Shown here: positions 23,536-34,006 of the stretch, in pieces | Numbering within the stretch: the first letter of the stretch is position 1 | Layout: every line of letters begins with the position of its first letter | Assembly: GCF_014839805.1 (NCBI RefSeq) | Contig: NC_051129.1 | Location: forward strand, 8,002,920 to 8,066,919 | Reading direction: 5' to 3' | Length of the DNA stretch: 64,000 nucleotides | From: Manduca sexta | Lineage: Eukaryota; Arthropoda; Insecta; Lepidoptera; Sphingidae | Notes under the pieces: model-generated | The model's input: only the letters and a program-made list of their open reading frames with translations | Databases searched by the model: none | What the model was told of the DNA's origin: nothing | Program-made: the position numbers and the translations under genes

Positions 23536-23692
23536 AAGTACACACACTCCCACCCACACTTATACTCACACACTCACAGACACACATACACACGCGTATA
23601 TAAACACACGCCTATCAACACCTACTTCATCCTGGGATTCGAACACAGTTCTCGGCGTATTAGTTGTACCGCGCACGCCACCGAAGCAATTA
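23536..23692 (-). mobile_element. CA-rich tract and SINE (A family) head fragment
   Basis: A degenerate (CA)n stretch (23539-23600) is followed by the reverse of a SINE head: TGGGATTCGAACACAG (B box) and CGCACGCCACCGAAGCA (A-box side). The body is missing. Confidence 0.55.
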
Positions 23693-25324
23693 AAAGTAAA
23701 TACAGTCCATATATAATATCTACCAATAACAGACGTTGCATTTTTGAATGAGAATCAGATCCGCTTGCCTTTACTGAATGTACAGCGATTATCCCAGAAG
23801 TGGATACGCCGGAACGAGCCAATATTGCAAATTTTCCACGATATGTATGACGTATGAGTCTCGTAAGGAATACAGTATAAAATACGTAGATTACGTGATT
23901 TGGCAATGCACACATGGTAATAAAATACGACTAGTTGTTTGGATGTTACAACTAAATACCTAAAACATTAATCAGTATTGTCACACAGAAAACCATGATT
24001 GACACAATATTAGAAGGCATTTTCCCAAAAAAATGATTTGCAGTGGGAATTTTATAGGTAGAACAAGCACCCTTTTGCTCAGAAATAAAAAAAAATAAAA
24101 GTATTAAATAAATCTGCAACTAATCTTGGCAGCGCCTATAAGCTAGTCTATATCTCGGGACTGTCTCTATACGCGGACAGAGCTGCGAACGAATGCTAGT
24201 ATAATAATGAGCATACGAGGAACAACTTATCAATTTTTAATTCCTGCGCAATTAACAAGTTAAGCGTAAACTTGATATTATTATCCAGCCAGTACTATTT
24301 ATTGCAGCGCATTCGAATTTCATTATTGTCTTTTTTCTAAAGTACAAAAATAAATGTAATTCGAATATATTTTTACTTTTATTACATTAAGTCTACGTTG
24401 TTATTATGGTATAAAATACTATACATTTTCATTGTATAGTGACTAGCTATAACATATACTATGTTAAAATACTTCAGAGCATTTTTTTTATGTTGGTAAC
24501 AAAAACTTTTGCGGTAGTAACATTTATTTATAATAATATAATATTAAATAACCTCTATAAATTGGAGTCAGTGAGTCTATGCACCCATCTTAATTCAAAA
24601 AGAAAAAGCATCCACAGTTAAAGCTTAACACTCGTAAAGTGCACAAAGCTCAAAAAAGTATTAGAAAAAGTTCTTTTCGAAAGCAACTTCTCAACTAAAT
24701 TTCCATTGAAACAAAATTGTATCTGCTATGAATTAAAAGCCGGGGCATATTGCAGACACGGTTGTCATGGCAACCAGTAGCCACTTAGGCAAGGGGGAGG
24801 CTCGATATGAACTGCACCATTTGAATTTCAAGTGCTATGCAAAGCGAATCCGATCTCAGAACCATTGAGAACCCTTTAATGTGTTTTAGTAAACAGAGTA
24901 TCATCGCTCCATTTAACAATTTTACTTTGTATTTGAAGTCTAGACAGTGTGAGTGTGGTAAGTATATCATAATTAGTTCAATTGGCAGTGCTTTTTTGAC
25001 TTTGTTTTGGTATAAAATTGTATGAATTTTAAATTAATCGATTGGCGATCTTCGTAGCAGGTAAAATATATGGAAATAAAAGAGAAATTAGAGAATGAAC
25101 ATTTCTGTGGTTGGCTATCTAACTGACCATACCAAACATTTTTCTACGATACATGGCACTTTCATGTGATACAATGTGTCCAATATTGTATGTTGACACG
25201 TCAGTTGGGACGCGAGCCAGCCTTTTAACAATAGTCGTTTTAACTCTACATGCAGTTTTTCATTTAGACTTTAGCGACGTATATTTCAAAACCTGGTATA
25301 ATATAGTGGTCGAATTTTTGTGAC
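23693..25324. other. no gene supported
   Basis: Overlapping short frames on both strands at 24785-25025 have no splice or family support. Confidence 0.45.
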
Positions 25325-25410
25325 AAAATATAATGGGGTTCTCATGTGCGAGAGTCCGGCTGAGTAAAAACTATTTCTGCCGTCAAGCGACATTGTACCA
25401 GTACTGGTGT
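25325..25410 (+). repeat. partial copy of the GGTCTCTC/GGTAGGTACC repeat
   Basis: TTCTCATGTGCGAGAGTCCG then TATTTCTGCCGTCAAGC follows the order of the copy at 63660, with an internal deletion. Confidence 0.45.
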
Positions 25411-25467
25411 AATCAAGATTTGTTGGTACTTTACAACCGTTTTCAATATATTATCCCAATCTTTAAC

Positions 25468-25590
25468 TTCAATCCGATTCTGAAGATGAACCAATCAAAA
25501 TAATTCATTTATAAGGATGTCAAATTTTTTTTGTTCTGATTGGTTTATTTTCGCGATAGATTGTAGGGATTGGGATCGTTTATAACAATG
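25468..25590. mobile_element. small MITE-like inverted repeat
   Basis: ATCCCAATCTTTAAC...GATGAACCAATCA at left and TGATTGGTTTATTTT...AGGGATTGGGAT at right form imperfect inverted repeats of about 45 bp. A half copy lies at 19935-19983. Confidence 0.5.
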
Positions 25591-25892
25591 GAGGGTAAAT
25601 AATTATATTAGGAGACTTAACAATAATATGTGATGTCTCATGGAGACGTGTACAGTGCGGTGTTATCCAGTGCTTTATAATTTTCAGTGCTAGTGTAGTT
25701 GTGTTGTATTTATGAGTAGCAGTGCTTATCATTTACTTACAATTTAAAAAACTTGTATTAAAACCAAAACATATTCCATCCTTTGAAATAAATTATTTTC
25801 CTTTCGTTTCTTTTCTTTCTTAAATACATATCTCAGTGATAGACTTATCGATAGCATTCCTGTACACTTGTTTTTGTTTTCCATTAGTGTTA

Positions 25893-26513
25893 ATAATAAT
25901 ACCAGACCTAAATTTATACTGTCTCACTGCTGGGCAATATCTTCTTTTACTGAGAGGATTTAGGCCTTAGTCCACGCTAACCTAGTGCGGATTGGCAGAC
26001 TTCACATACCCTCAAATTTTTTATACAGAACTCAGATATCCAGGTTTCCTCACGATGTTTTCTTTAACTGTTAAAGATGTGGCGGTACAATCGATGCATA
26101 CACCGCCATCTTGTCAACATGGTCGGAACTGCAAGAGGATCGATGCAGTGACGCAACTACAGTGATATCACACAGCAATTACAATAGATGGCGACGTCGA
26201 TCCTGAATCACGCTTCCACAATTTGAGCGACGCGTTGCATATATACCATCTCCGAATAGGAACCGTCGGAGGAGCCGCGGACGGTCAGGCGCAACATCTG
26301 CCTGACTGGGAATCTTCCCCTTCCATAGAGGAACGTAACCATCTGTTCCTCTACAGCGGTGTTTACCTTTACGCCGCTACAAAAGCAAGTGATAATTCAC
26401 AAAGAATACACACATAACTTTAGAAAAATCACGAGGTCTGTGTTTTTCGATTTCGGACCTGCGGACATTAGTTTCGACAGTCTGTTTCACTCCTAACTGA
26501 GCTATTGTCGCTT
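25893..26513 (-). mobile_element. tRNA-derived SINE (B family), interrupted
   Basis: Read on the minus strand it has a tRNA-like head (degenerate B box near 26450), the core CACAAAGAATACACA in reverse, CATCGTGAGGAAACC, and the tail with CCCAGCAGTGAGAC. The same order is seen at 48497-48783. It is cut by the 305-bp insertion at 26077-26381. Confidence 0.75.
26077..26381. mobile_element. 305-bp insertion (solo LTR or MITE) inside a SINE
   Basis: It splits the SINE at 25893-26513. It begins ATGTGGCGGTACAATCG and ends ACGCCGCTACA; the ends are short imperfect inverted repeats (TGTGGCGG and CCGCTACA). AAAG flanks both sides (26073-26076 and 26382-26385), and removing the insert restores the SINE core. 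TG...CA ends and a TATATA inside suit a solo LTR; the inner inverted repeats (ACACCGCC and its partner) suit a MITE. Confidence 0.75.
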
Positions 26514-27332
26514 ATTTTTTATTTGCGTTAATTGTTGTGGAATGGCATGTCAAGCACGACTGATGTTTTAATGCAATGTTATGCAAAATCCTAATTTTAA
26601 TATTATTTAGTCAATGCTAACGAAGGATTGGCGCAGCATACATTGCAAATGAATGCTAAAATACACAAACCTTTGCAACGTAGTTGAACGTTTCTCGCAT
26701 TCAAAGTATTAAAGGAATTTACGTTGGTTGAAACTTGTTATGATGCACCCGTAAATGATGAGCGCAGCAATTAAAATAGAAATGCTTCGCAACAGAAAAC
26801 GTAAAAAAGATAGGAAATAACAGAAGTACTGTATAAAAGCGATACTACAATGCAAATTCTCACAGTAATTGATCATTACATCGCGAAGCACTTCACAAAC
26901 AATTCTAAAGAGGATCGATTTCAGAGGATTGTATACAGACAGTGGTACAGTCGAGCGCAAGACGGATAACTCGGTGTTTTACAAAATTGATCATTTCTAT
27001 TAATTTCGATTCATGATTACATGAATTTGGTAAAGTCTGTGTGAATAAATATAATATCTTAAAAGGAAACTAGAGTAAATAAACCGAAACGTCCAAAGGG
27101 TTTGTTGTGTGTTCTCTAAAGGGATAGAAAACGAATATTACTCCGACGCAGTCAAATACAGCAGTTGGAAGAATTTTAACTGAAACCTGCTTTACAAAGA
27201 GATTGTATATTCCGAGTAAGTTATGTAATAAACATGGAGTAAAATATTTCCTATTTAGCAGTGTCCCCTAAAATAAATTGAAAAAATATAAAATTACTTC
27301 TTGGAAAAGGAGCTACTGATTTCATTATTTAG
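26514..27332. other. no gene supported
   Basis: An 83-codon minus frame (26709-26960) has one hydrophobic stretch but no other support. Confidence 0.45.
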
Positions 27333-27504
27333 TACACACACACACGCCTTTTATCCTCAAAGTACAATATCGGATAAAAATACCAGTCTGGGCTGATACT
27401 GGGTAGAAAAATTCAATATCAATTTACCCGATCCGGGGATCGAACCCAAGACCTTAGCAGTGGTACCTTAGAATCTTAATACAACAACGCCACCGAAGCA
27501 TTAA
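27333..27504 (-). mobile_element. SINE (A family), internally deleted
   Basis: It has an (AC)n tail, the body fragment CTGGGCTGATACTGGGTAG, B box GGGGATCGAACCCAAG in reverse and CAACGCCACCGAAGCA at the head. Confidence 0.7.
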
Positions 27505-29002
27505 TTATGTCTAACCAAAAAACAGGTAAGTAGTTTACCAATTTCATAATCTATTCAGTGTAAAAAAAGTTATAGCGTTAGACCCATCAGAACGAGGAAT
27601 TACAATGTGACAAGATGTTTATTTATGATCGAGTGTAGTCATGTACTAGTACAAAACATATGGGTTATGTCTTTCTCATAATCTTGGCAGCCAGTTATGG
27701 CTATACGTTGCTAGGAAGTTTGCGGTGGTGGCATTCTAATGATAATATAATATAATAATAATAATAATAATAAATATAATCATAATGATCTATTAGTACT
27801 TTAATAATGAGTACCCCTAGCACGAATTTACACGTTACCGTATCGTAAACGAAATGGTTTCATTTCGTTTCAAGGATTTTATGTATGGAAATTTGAAATG
27901 CGCTCCGTGAGCGTATTTGGAATTAAAATACTTAAGCGTGAACTCAAAATACATTGGCAGTACGAATCTCTTTTTTGACGTTTAGTATTGTCAAACGACT
28001 ATAGAGAACTACGTTAACGTTAACATACTCGCATATATGAATACTGTAATATTTTGCGTAAATTCATGCTAATCAAATTGAAAATCTTCATTATACTTTT
28101 ATTATTTTGTTATTATATTTTTTTTGTCTTTTCATATTAAATTATATTTTTTTACACCTGCCTATATTTTTTCATTTCTGCACCTTAAGTCCGTTTATAC
28201 ATTTATGTATAGAAAGTGTGTAAATAAATAAATAAAATCATATTTTTTTAATAATTTTTGTGAACTAGTCCTAAACAAGTTCACTCGAATCATTGTCAGT
28301 CTTCAAAGAAATAAAAACAATTTTAGTTCAAACGTACTGGTACTAATGACAGTAAAGTGCTAAAGGATTTGTACACGATTGTACCATTAAAGTTGTTCAA
28401 CGTTTGATGTATTTAATTGATAAGGAGTAATTGAATTCCGATGGTTTCTGAATTGTTTATAACGTTAGGTGAGGCTTTAGTTTCCAAACTTTTAATTGGT
28501 ACACCAAAACGATAGATATTGGATTTAGGATGATGGTTGATACATTTTCTATGAATTGTATAATGCACTATAAAATTAACTAAATAATTTTTGCCAAGAA
28601 ATATACTAATGCAATATCATATTATAAAATTAACTATGTTGAGAATACTCAAATGTTTGATAAAATACACCAAAATTAATATACAATGAATTAATAATTA
28701 AAAAAAAAAAAACCTGTCAAACCCAAATTACGAAGATTCTAAGTGATTATTACCACGTCCCATCCTCAAAACAAAATGCATATATGAAAAAAAATCGTTT
28801 TATGATTATTCGAATCTATATCGTAATAAAATATTGTCTTACAATATTTTATTACAAATAATAACAAAATAATATAAGAAAATAACTCTGGTCTGATTTT
28901 TTTTACGCTGGCACAAAGCTAGTACTTATATACTAAATATAAAGTAACCATTGTAAACTTGCAAGCATTAAGGAAAATAAACAAACACCCTTAGTATCCT
29001 CT
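27505..29002. other. no gene; microsatellite and hairpin
   Basis: (ATA)n at 27745-27775 and a perfect 10-bp hairpin AAACGAAATG / CATTTCGTTT near 27848-27871; otherwise AT-rich. Confidence 0.5.
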
Positions 29003-29235
29003 TTTGCTGGTGGTAGGATATATTTTATATCCTGCCGGATAGCGATCACTGTACACAAGATGTTAAAACCCGCCATAGTGGCCCACGTAAGTGTGTAGCG
29101 TTCCAGGATCAGCCTGTGTATATCCGGTTTCAACAGGGCGGCGTTACTTTCGAGTGGTATTCATCTCTCGTCAATCGACATTCGATTGGACCCCACTTCA
29201 CTTACTATCAGGTGCAGTGGCGTCACTTTTCCGCG
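29003..29235 (-). repeat. repeat of the TGGTGGTAGGATATA family
   Basis: A full-length-looking copy: TTTGCTGGTGGTAGGATATA, AACCCGCCATAGTGGCCCAC, ATATCCGGTTTCAACAGG, and AGGTGCAGTGGCGTCACTTT. The orientation label is arbitrary. Confidence 0.7.
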
Positions 29236-29273
29236 CACCTACTATAAAAAATAGAGTATGAAGATATTAACTT

Positions 29274-29688
29274 TCTTATCAGATCCAGAGGACGATATAA
29301 CTCTGGCAATACGTAGAAAGCACGAGCTGCTTAAAAAGCTCAAACACTCCACACGACCGCTGCTCCGTCCTCGCCGTCGAGGACCTCGCCGCGTCCCCCG
29401 TCCTCCCGACCCTTCTGATAATTCCTGCCCGGGCGCCGATGTAAACATGTTAGACTGTTAGGTCGTTTTTCGCTCCTTTCGCGTTTCCATAATCGCTGAT
29501 GTCCCCAAAACATCTTCTCTCAGTGGCCGTCCTGAGCCGAGGTCGTGACCCTTTAGAGGGTCGCCCTCAGCATGGTCACTTAAGGGCTCGCAGTGCCTAA
29601 AGCACGCACCCGCAAGACCGGTGTGTTTGTATAAGCCGGCCCTTGCCAGGCTAACAAACGTAAGTCAGGATCAAAAAAAAAAAAAAAA
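29274..29688 (+). mobile_element. poly(A)-terminated retroposed insertion, 8-bp target duplication
   Basis: A GC-rich block in AT-rich DNA ends in an A17 run (29673-29689). ATTAACTT flanks both sides (29266-29273 and 29689-29696), the mark of LINE-driven retroposition. It carries a 56-codon tail frame (RRKHELLKKLKHSTRPL..., ending ADVNMLDC) followed by about 210 bases of GC-rich 3' sequence. It is either a 5'-truncated non-LTR element or a retroposed mRNA end; I cannot name it. Confidence 0.75.
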
Positions 29689-30409
29689 ATTAACTTAGCA
29701 ATTTTGGCTGTCGATTAAGGCCCGTATCAGGATCCACTATATCGGATCACAGTCATAATTCGAGGAAAGCAGGTCATTCTACACTTCAACAATCAAACTT
29801 TATCAATAAGCCAAAACAAAATCGTTGACCAAAGTGACTCAGCCGGTCATTTGCGCGTTAATTGGTCAATTATCACACAGACTATATATAACCGCTATTG
29901 ATTACGACTTGAATAACAATGATGACATTAGCGTAATGACAATTACAATGACATGCCTTGAAAGACGTATGCTAATGTCATCGTGACCTGAATCGGATTG
30001 CAGACGAGGTAAAGTTAAAGCCAAAGCCTAAGAAAAAATTATATAATTTATTAGTTCATCTAACTATCTCGTCTACTCACCATTAGGGAGACAATTTGAT
30101 CGTTTTCTCTGCTCTAGAAAAAAAAAACTAAAATAACTCAGAAAAGCAAAATTCATAATTTCGTTTACCTGGACCATATACTTGTTTCAGTTATTCCGGG
30201 TTAAATACTAAAATACTGAACAGATTTTTAACAGATTTCTATGGACCAATCTGGAAAAACAACTGTTAAAATGAAAATAAATATTTCCAAATTGATTTAT
30301 AAATGGCTGAGTTCTGAGGTAACAAATGAACAAAAAGTCACGTCGAATTGATCACCTCCTCCTCTTGTTAAAGTCGGTTGTAAAAGAATATTGACTACTT
30401 GGTAAGTCG

Positions 30410-30520
30410 GTCATGCCTCATAGGCTCAGGTCGTCGCCGCTGCAATTTAAATTTCTGCCACCTAGCAGCAGTGTACACTGTACAAGCACTGTTTAGTCCT
30501 GTGTAGTCCTTTTACATCCT
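30410..30520 (+). repeat. partial copy of the GGTCTCTC/GGTAGGTACC repeat
   Basis: AATTTCTGCCACCTAGCAGC then AGTGTACACTGTACAAGCAC resembles the middle of the copy at 63660; diverged. Confidence 0.45.
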
Positions 30521-30698
30521 TTAGAGTTGATATTGTTTATGACCGTGCCGCATCAGGCGATCAGTTCGCTCATCATTCAGTAGTATAAAGAAAATCCGAA
30601 GGGCAGAGCCAGTAAGGAAAAAAATATAAAGAGAATCCCCAGCGGCGAGTTCATTATTTAAAAATACTATTAAATGCAGAAAGAGAGCTTAGTTAGAT

Positions 30699-30923
30699 TT
30701 ATTTCGTCGACGTATTCTCTGTGGTAGGAAGTCTCATATTTCCGAGAAGAGGATTATATTCTGGTGCAAATTCAACGTAATAAGAAGCAATCTCCAAAAA
30801 TTCCAGGTTTAACAAAAAATACGTTACAAAAACATAAGTAACGAAAACGTGTTTGTACATCTTTAGGTAATTTTCTGACCCACTGATGTAAAAAATAAGC
30901 CAGCCCATATAAATATCAAACAC
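30699..30923 (-). CDS. possible terminal exon of a membrane protein
   Basis: The frame reads DIYMGWLIFYI, then YKHVFVTYVFVTYFLLNLEF and ends with a polar tail ...RLPTTENTSTK and TAA; AATAAA overlaps the stop. A weak acceptor (TCTAAAAG) precedes it. Layout (two hydrophobic stretches, short polar tail) recalls small insect four-helix membrane proteins, but no signature allows a name. Confidence 0.3.
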   Translation of the reverse strand: MFDIYMGWLIFYISGSENYLKMYKHVFVTYVFVTYFLLNLEFLEIASYYVEFAPEYNPLLGNMRLPTTENTSTK

Positions 30924-31234
30924 TTTTAGATACTCATCTTTGTGTTTACAATACTGTTACCGTACTTTGGTATTTAATGCGGGATGAAATGATGCCCGCG
31001 GCTTTGCTTGCGTGATCGACCGGGCCTTGTTCTCCATGTCACAGGTTATTTTGAAATTGCGTAAGAAGTAGGTAAACTCGTCTTAATACAATACTAGTAG
31101 GATATTTGGCTATGTTTGATTTTGTTTTTTGCATTATGTAATATGTAACAGCAATTAGTACACAAAAGAAGTCCTTTTGTGAAAATAGCATTAAAATTCG
31201 ATAAGAAATGAGGCAGTAATTCAAATTCCAAATA

Positions 31235-31500
31235 TTGCTACATGCGGGAGTGGGCGCGAAGTGGGGATGTCGCTCCATCTCTTTCATTCGCACGCCTCGT
31301 AATTCCCAATGACGTCACATGCTATGTCGTCTCTTTTCTATTTTTAGACACTCACCCCTATTACCTAATTTCAATCGCTCATAACTTGTTTGTTCTTCAC
31401 CAGATTTCAATGATTTATTCTGTTTTAGAATTTAACTTATACATATATTTTCCCGCCACAGATGTTTATAATGACATATTTTATAAAAGTTATAAATAAA
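31235..31500 (+). repeat. interspersed repeat (GACGTCACATGCTATG family)
   Basis: GATGTCGCTCCATCTCTTTC, CAATGACGTCACATGCTATG, TATTACCTAATTTCAATCGC and TCATAACTTGTTTGTTCTTC follow a common lepidopteran repeat. It explains the open frames on both strands here. Confidence 0.6.
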
Positions 31501-33627
31501 AATAAGTCAAATACCCATTGGCATAACTAATCCCCTGTCACATATATACCATTTTTACAATCTAATTAACGTAATGATTTCATTGTCTGCCTCTTTATAA
31601 AAATATCACAACTATGTAAGGAAAAAGTTGCACAATCTCACTCGCACAAACGTTTCTACCGCCAACAAATCAGAATTACGAGTATTCGTCCATTTTTCAT
31701 TTAGAACAAAATTTATGTGGGTGGATTTTTAAAAGTACAAATTACCTTCTGCTTTCGTAGTGCACTGGTTGCCAAATGTAAGTTGGAAAGTTACATACTG
31801 AATTGTATAAGGTACTTTTATATTTTAAGGTGTTTATTTAAAACGTATTCTTGGACACATTTTTGCCTGCCGTAAAAATGAGTTTTAAAAATAATAAGAC
31901 TCCTTTTTTGTTTGTATAAATAGAAGGCTCAAATAATATTATATTTTCGATTGCATTACGTAAGCTTACTGTTAAATATTGTTTGTTTAGGAATAATGGT
32001 CTGGGCTTATATCCATTCTTAGTTATAGGCAAGTAACCGAATAGCTCTAACATATTTCAAAGTAATAAATTTATTCAGTTAAAAAAATTGCACGTTGTCT
32101 CTCATATGTTAGTTAATACTTATAAATTCCCTGTGTAGGTAGATATTGCTAGCTGATCCTTCGTGTGTAAAATCTGTTCATGAATTTTAGTTTCACTGTA
32201 TTGTTATCCAGTATACAAATTTAATTAGCCTATATATTAAGCTACGGTTGCCAAGCATAATATTTTTTTATAATATCTCCTGTTTATTGTAGTAACTATG
32301 TAAGGTCGTGTATTTTTAAAATTTCATTACATTTTCACTACATAATATAAATTTAACTATTACTACTTTGTTATTGCGTCCTGTTTTTCTTATTACAGAT
32401 CCTAGTTATTGAAATTCGGGATGGAGAATGTTCAATCACTTCAGTGTTCCTATTTCCAAATCCTATTAGCTGTGTCTGTGTACTTCTAAGTTCTAACAAA
32501 CATCCATACACTTTGACAAACTTACGCATTTACATTATTCGTAAAATTACATTTGTCTACACAATCACAATTTATGATGACACATAAGTTCATTACACGT
32601 TCACATTTATGGGGTATGTATCATTATAAAGGAAGTCATTACCAACCCTGTCTTCCTCCGGTCAGGACAGCACGACATCTCTAATTGCATCGTCCAACTT
32701 CGAGCAAATTGGTTCTTGTTAATTGATTCGGATTGGACGTAGACTTCGCCTGGCTGTGTCGAGCAACGATTATTCTATTAGTGCCCGATTGTTGTCGACC
32801 TGCTGCTTATTTACATAATACGGGGTCTTGAACTTAATTATTTTTTATTTGGTATGCAGACTTAATCAATTGCAGACGCGTTGATTTAATATTTTCGGGT
32901 TTCGTGCGCATTGGCTGGTAACTGGCTACAGAGACTTATAAAGTAATTACGTTGTTGCTTTCGCCGCATATCCGTCCGTCTATCTTTCTGTCTGTCCTAT
33001 CTATGAGGAAACTATGCTTGTAACAGAGTACCAAATGAAATTTGAGCTTGTTAATTTATTATTTCGATAGATAAATTAATAAATTACTTATAATAAAATA
33101 TTAGGGCACAAAAATAATTAGTGCGCGATTCCCACTCGTATGTGCCAGTTTTTTTACAAGCTACTGACATTAGGTTTTAAATTAATTAAAAAAAATATAT
33201 AAATTTAAATTCTATGCTATTATTCTATATATTTAAATATCATCACGAGTCGCGCAATAACAATAAATTCTTATTAATTACTGATATCACTCGGCCGATA
33301 AAATGTCGTTGAACTGTCGAAGTTACTGCGCTACAATAAACAAACTATAACATGCCACTTTAAAAATCTACGAAATATTTTGTACTCTAAACACGTACCA
33401 AAAATATATACAAAAAAGTATATTTAGGAATTGTATGTATTTCAATATGTGTAATTTCGTGACAACTTCACTATGTACTGCATAATTCATCATATATACT
33501 GAATATACTGAGTTAATGTTATCATAATCGAAAAACAGAATCATTCAATTCCTTAAAATAATTTTACAAGTTGGTAGGTATTTCCTTACATTTCTCGTAC
33601 AAAGATAATGAAATAATCACTCCTTAA
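31501..33627. other. no gene seen; downstream of the GNAT gene
   Basis: AT-rich. The part nearest 33628 should include the GNAT 3' UTR, whose end is unclear. Confidence 0.45.
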
Positions 33628-34006
33628 CTAATATAATTTCAAAGCAACGGCTTCACAATGCGGATCGTATCCCATCCTTTCAAGATAAGTTTTTCCATCA
33701 TAAACAAATTCTGCATACGACACTCGTAAATGCACCGTAAATCCAAGATAATTAGTTATTTTTTGAGTACCTATACCAGTGCCTAATGCTTGGCATAACT
33801 TCGGATACTTCGTGGTAACAGCCCTAGACTGCATTTTCGAATACTCAGCGCCTAAGTCTTCAACTGTTATTTTCGAGACAGGGCCATCCTTCAACTTTTT
33901 AGCTAGTTCAATGGAATATTTACACAGCATCGTGCCTAATTTATGTTTTCTGTATTCTCTGAGAGTGGCCAAGAACATTATTTCCAAGCTGCAGTCTTCT
34001 TGATAC
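33628..34006 (-). CDS. GNAT gene exon 5 (terminal)
   Basis: The exon is 379 nt and starts after a TTACAG acceptor with G completing a Lys codon, then YQEDCSLEIMFLATL. It carries the acetyl-CoA loop and the C-terminal half, ending EAVALKLY then TAG at 33628-33630. No convincing polyadenylation signal lies close by; the nearest AATAAA on this strand is at about 33055-33060. Confidence 0.88.

Noticed and set aside
23622..23915. 97-codon minus frame
   Set aside because: Half of it is SINE head sequence; the rest has no support.
26223..26417. 64-codon plus-strand frame
   Set aside because: It lies in the 305-bp insertion and the SINE and reads across their border, so it is not a gene.
27848..27871. 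10-bp hairpin AAACGAAATG / CATTTCGTTT as a regulatory site
   Set aside because: Short, in AT-rich DNA, no gene nearby.
28933..29133. 66-codon minus frame (also 53135-53350 and 1776-1988)
   Set aside because: All three are the same dispersed repeat; not coding.
33779..34003. 74-codon plus-strand frame
   Set aside because: Shadow of GNAT exon 5 on the opposite strand.
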